In this document: in pieces, positions 5,963 to 5,994 of the stretch | Position numbering within the stretch: the stretch's first letter is position 1 | Layout: every line of letters begins with the position of its first letter | Assembly: GCA_007123785.1 (NCBI GenBank) | Contig: SLGL01000441.1 | Span: forward strand, 1 to 5,994 | DNA from: Balneolaceae bacterium | Lineage (GTDB): Bacteria; Bacteroidota; Rhodothermia; Balneolales; Balneolaceae | Direction: 5' to 3' | DNA: 5,994 bases | Translations under genes and position numbers: made by a program | The notes under the pieces: model-generated | What the model saw: only the letters and a program-made list of their open reading frames with translations | Told to the model about the DNA's origin: nothing | Databases searched by the model: none

Positions 5963-5994
5963 ATCATGATTCTTGCGCTTTTGTATTTCAGCGA
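5948..5994 (-). CDS. Possible C-terminal tail of a minus-strand gene (partial)
   Basis: On the minus strand, one frame entering from the right edge gives 14 codons, AEIQKRKNHDKAES, then TAA at 5950-5948. The tail is strongly hydrophilic and basic, as at the cytoplasmic end of many proteins. The stop falls in the loop of the terminator hairpin, an arrangement seen in compact genomes. Another minus-strand frame is also open, to a TAA near 5896, but it would read through the whole hairpin, so this frame is preferred. Nothing can be said about the product. Confidence 0.35.
   Translation of the reverse strand, partial: AEIQKRKNHDKAES

Noticed and set aside
5966..5994. Plus-strand ATG giving MILALLYFS at the right edge, resembling a signal-peptide start
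   Set aside because: Only nine codons are visible, and it starts 4 bp after a terminator-like hairpin, which would be a poor position for a start; the minus-strand tail is the better reading.
1..5994. A defence, mobile or otherwise novel multi-gene system
   Set aside because: All four complete genes fall into known enzyme or structural families, with no nuclease, transposase, recombinase, toxin-antitoxin pair or repeat array.

Overview
The window is about 6 kb of ordinary chromosomal sequence of moderate GC. It most likely comes from a Bacteroidota/Rhodothermota-type bacterium, possibly a marine Balneolaceae relative. This placement is inference. It rests on start codons without clear Shine-Dalgarno sequences, a secreted peptidase with an ...LSAQ-type signal cleavage region, a lipoprotein with acidic residues just after its lipobox cysteine, and an oxidoreductase resembling a subfamily common in Bacteroidota and PVC bacteria. 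I see no phage, transposase, CRISPR, rRNA or tRNA sequence.

Layout, left to right. At 1-198 (minus) is the N-terminal 66 codons of a monomeric sarcosine oxidase / N-methyltryptophan oxidase-like flavoprotein that runs off the left edge. A 259-bp AT-rich divergent intergenic region (199-457) holds a 10-bp perfect palindrome, nested inverted arms and an imperfect direct repeat. At 458-1315 (plus) is a complete PIG-L/LmbE-family zinc-dependent deacetylase. A 112-bp spacer then carries a long imperfect inverted repeat (1329-1398). At 1428-3491 (plus) is a complete secreted S9-family serine peptidase (beta-propeller plus alpha/beta hydrolase). At 3603-4481 (plus) is a lipoprotein with HEAT-like helical repeats, resembling the region that precedes the cytochrome c domain in PVC-type heme-binding proteins but with no heme site. 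At 4511-5881 (minus), converging on the lipoprotein, is a Gfo/Idh/MocA-family oxidoreductase with an unusual dinucleotide-binding loop and no signal peptide. At the right edge is a strong hairpin (5936-5962) that probably ends a minus-strand gene, of which only about 14 codons are visible.

The genes do not form an obvious single pathway. The three plus-strand genes share a direction but are separated by gaps of about 110 bp, so they may be independent units. The oxidase, deacetylase and dehydrogenase would fit catabolism of amino-sugar or N-methylated compounds, and the peptidase fits extracellular or periplasmic peptide breakdown. Both links are speculative. I found no convincing undescribed system. 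The items most worth a second look are the inverted repeat at 1329-1398 and the heme-less HEAT lipoprotein.
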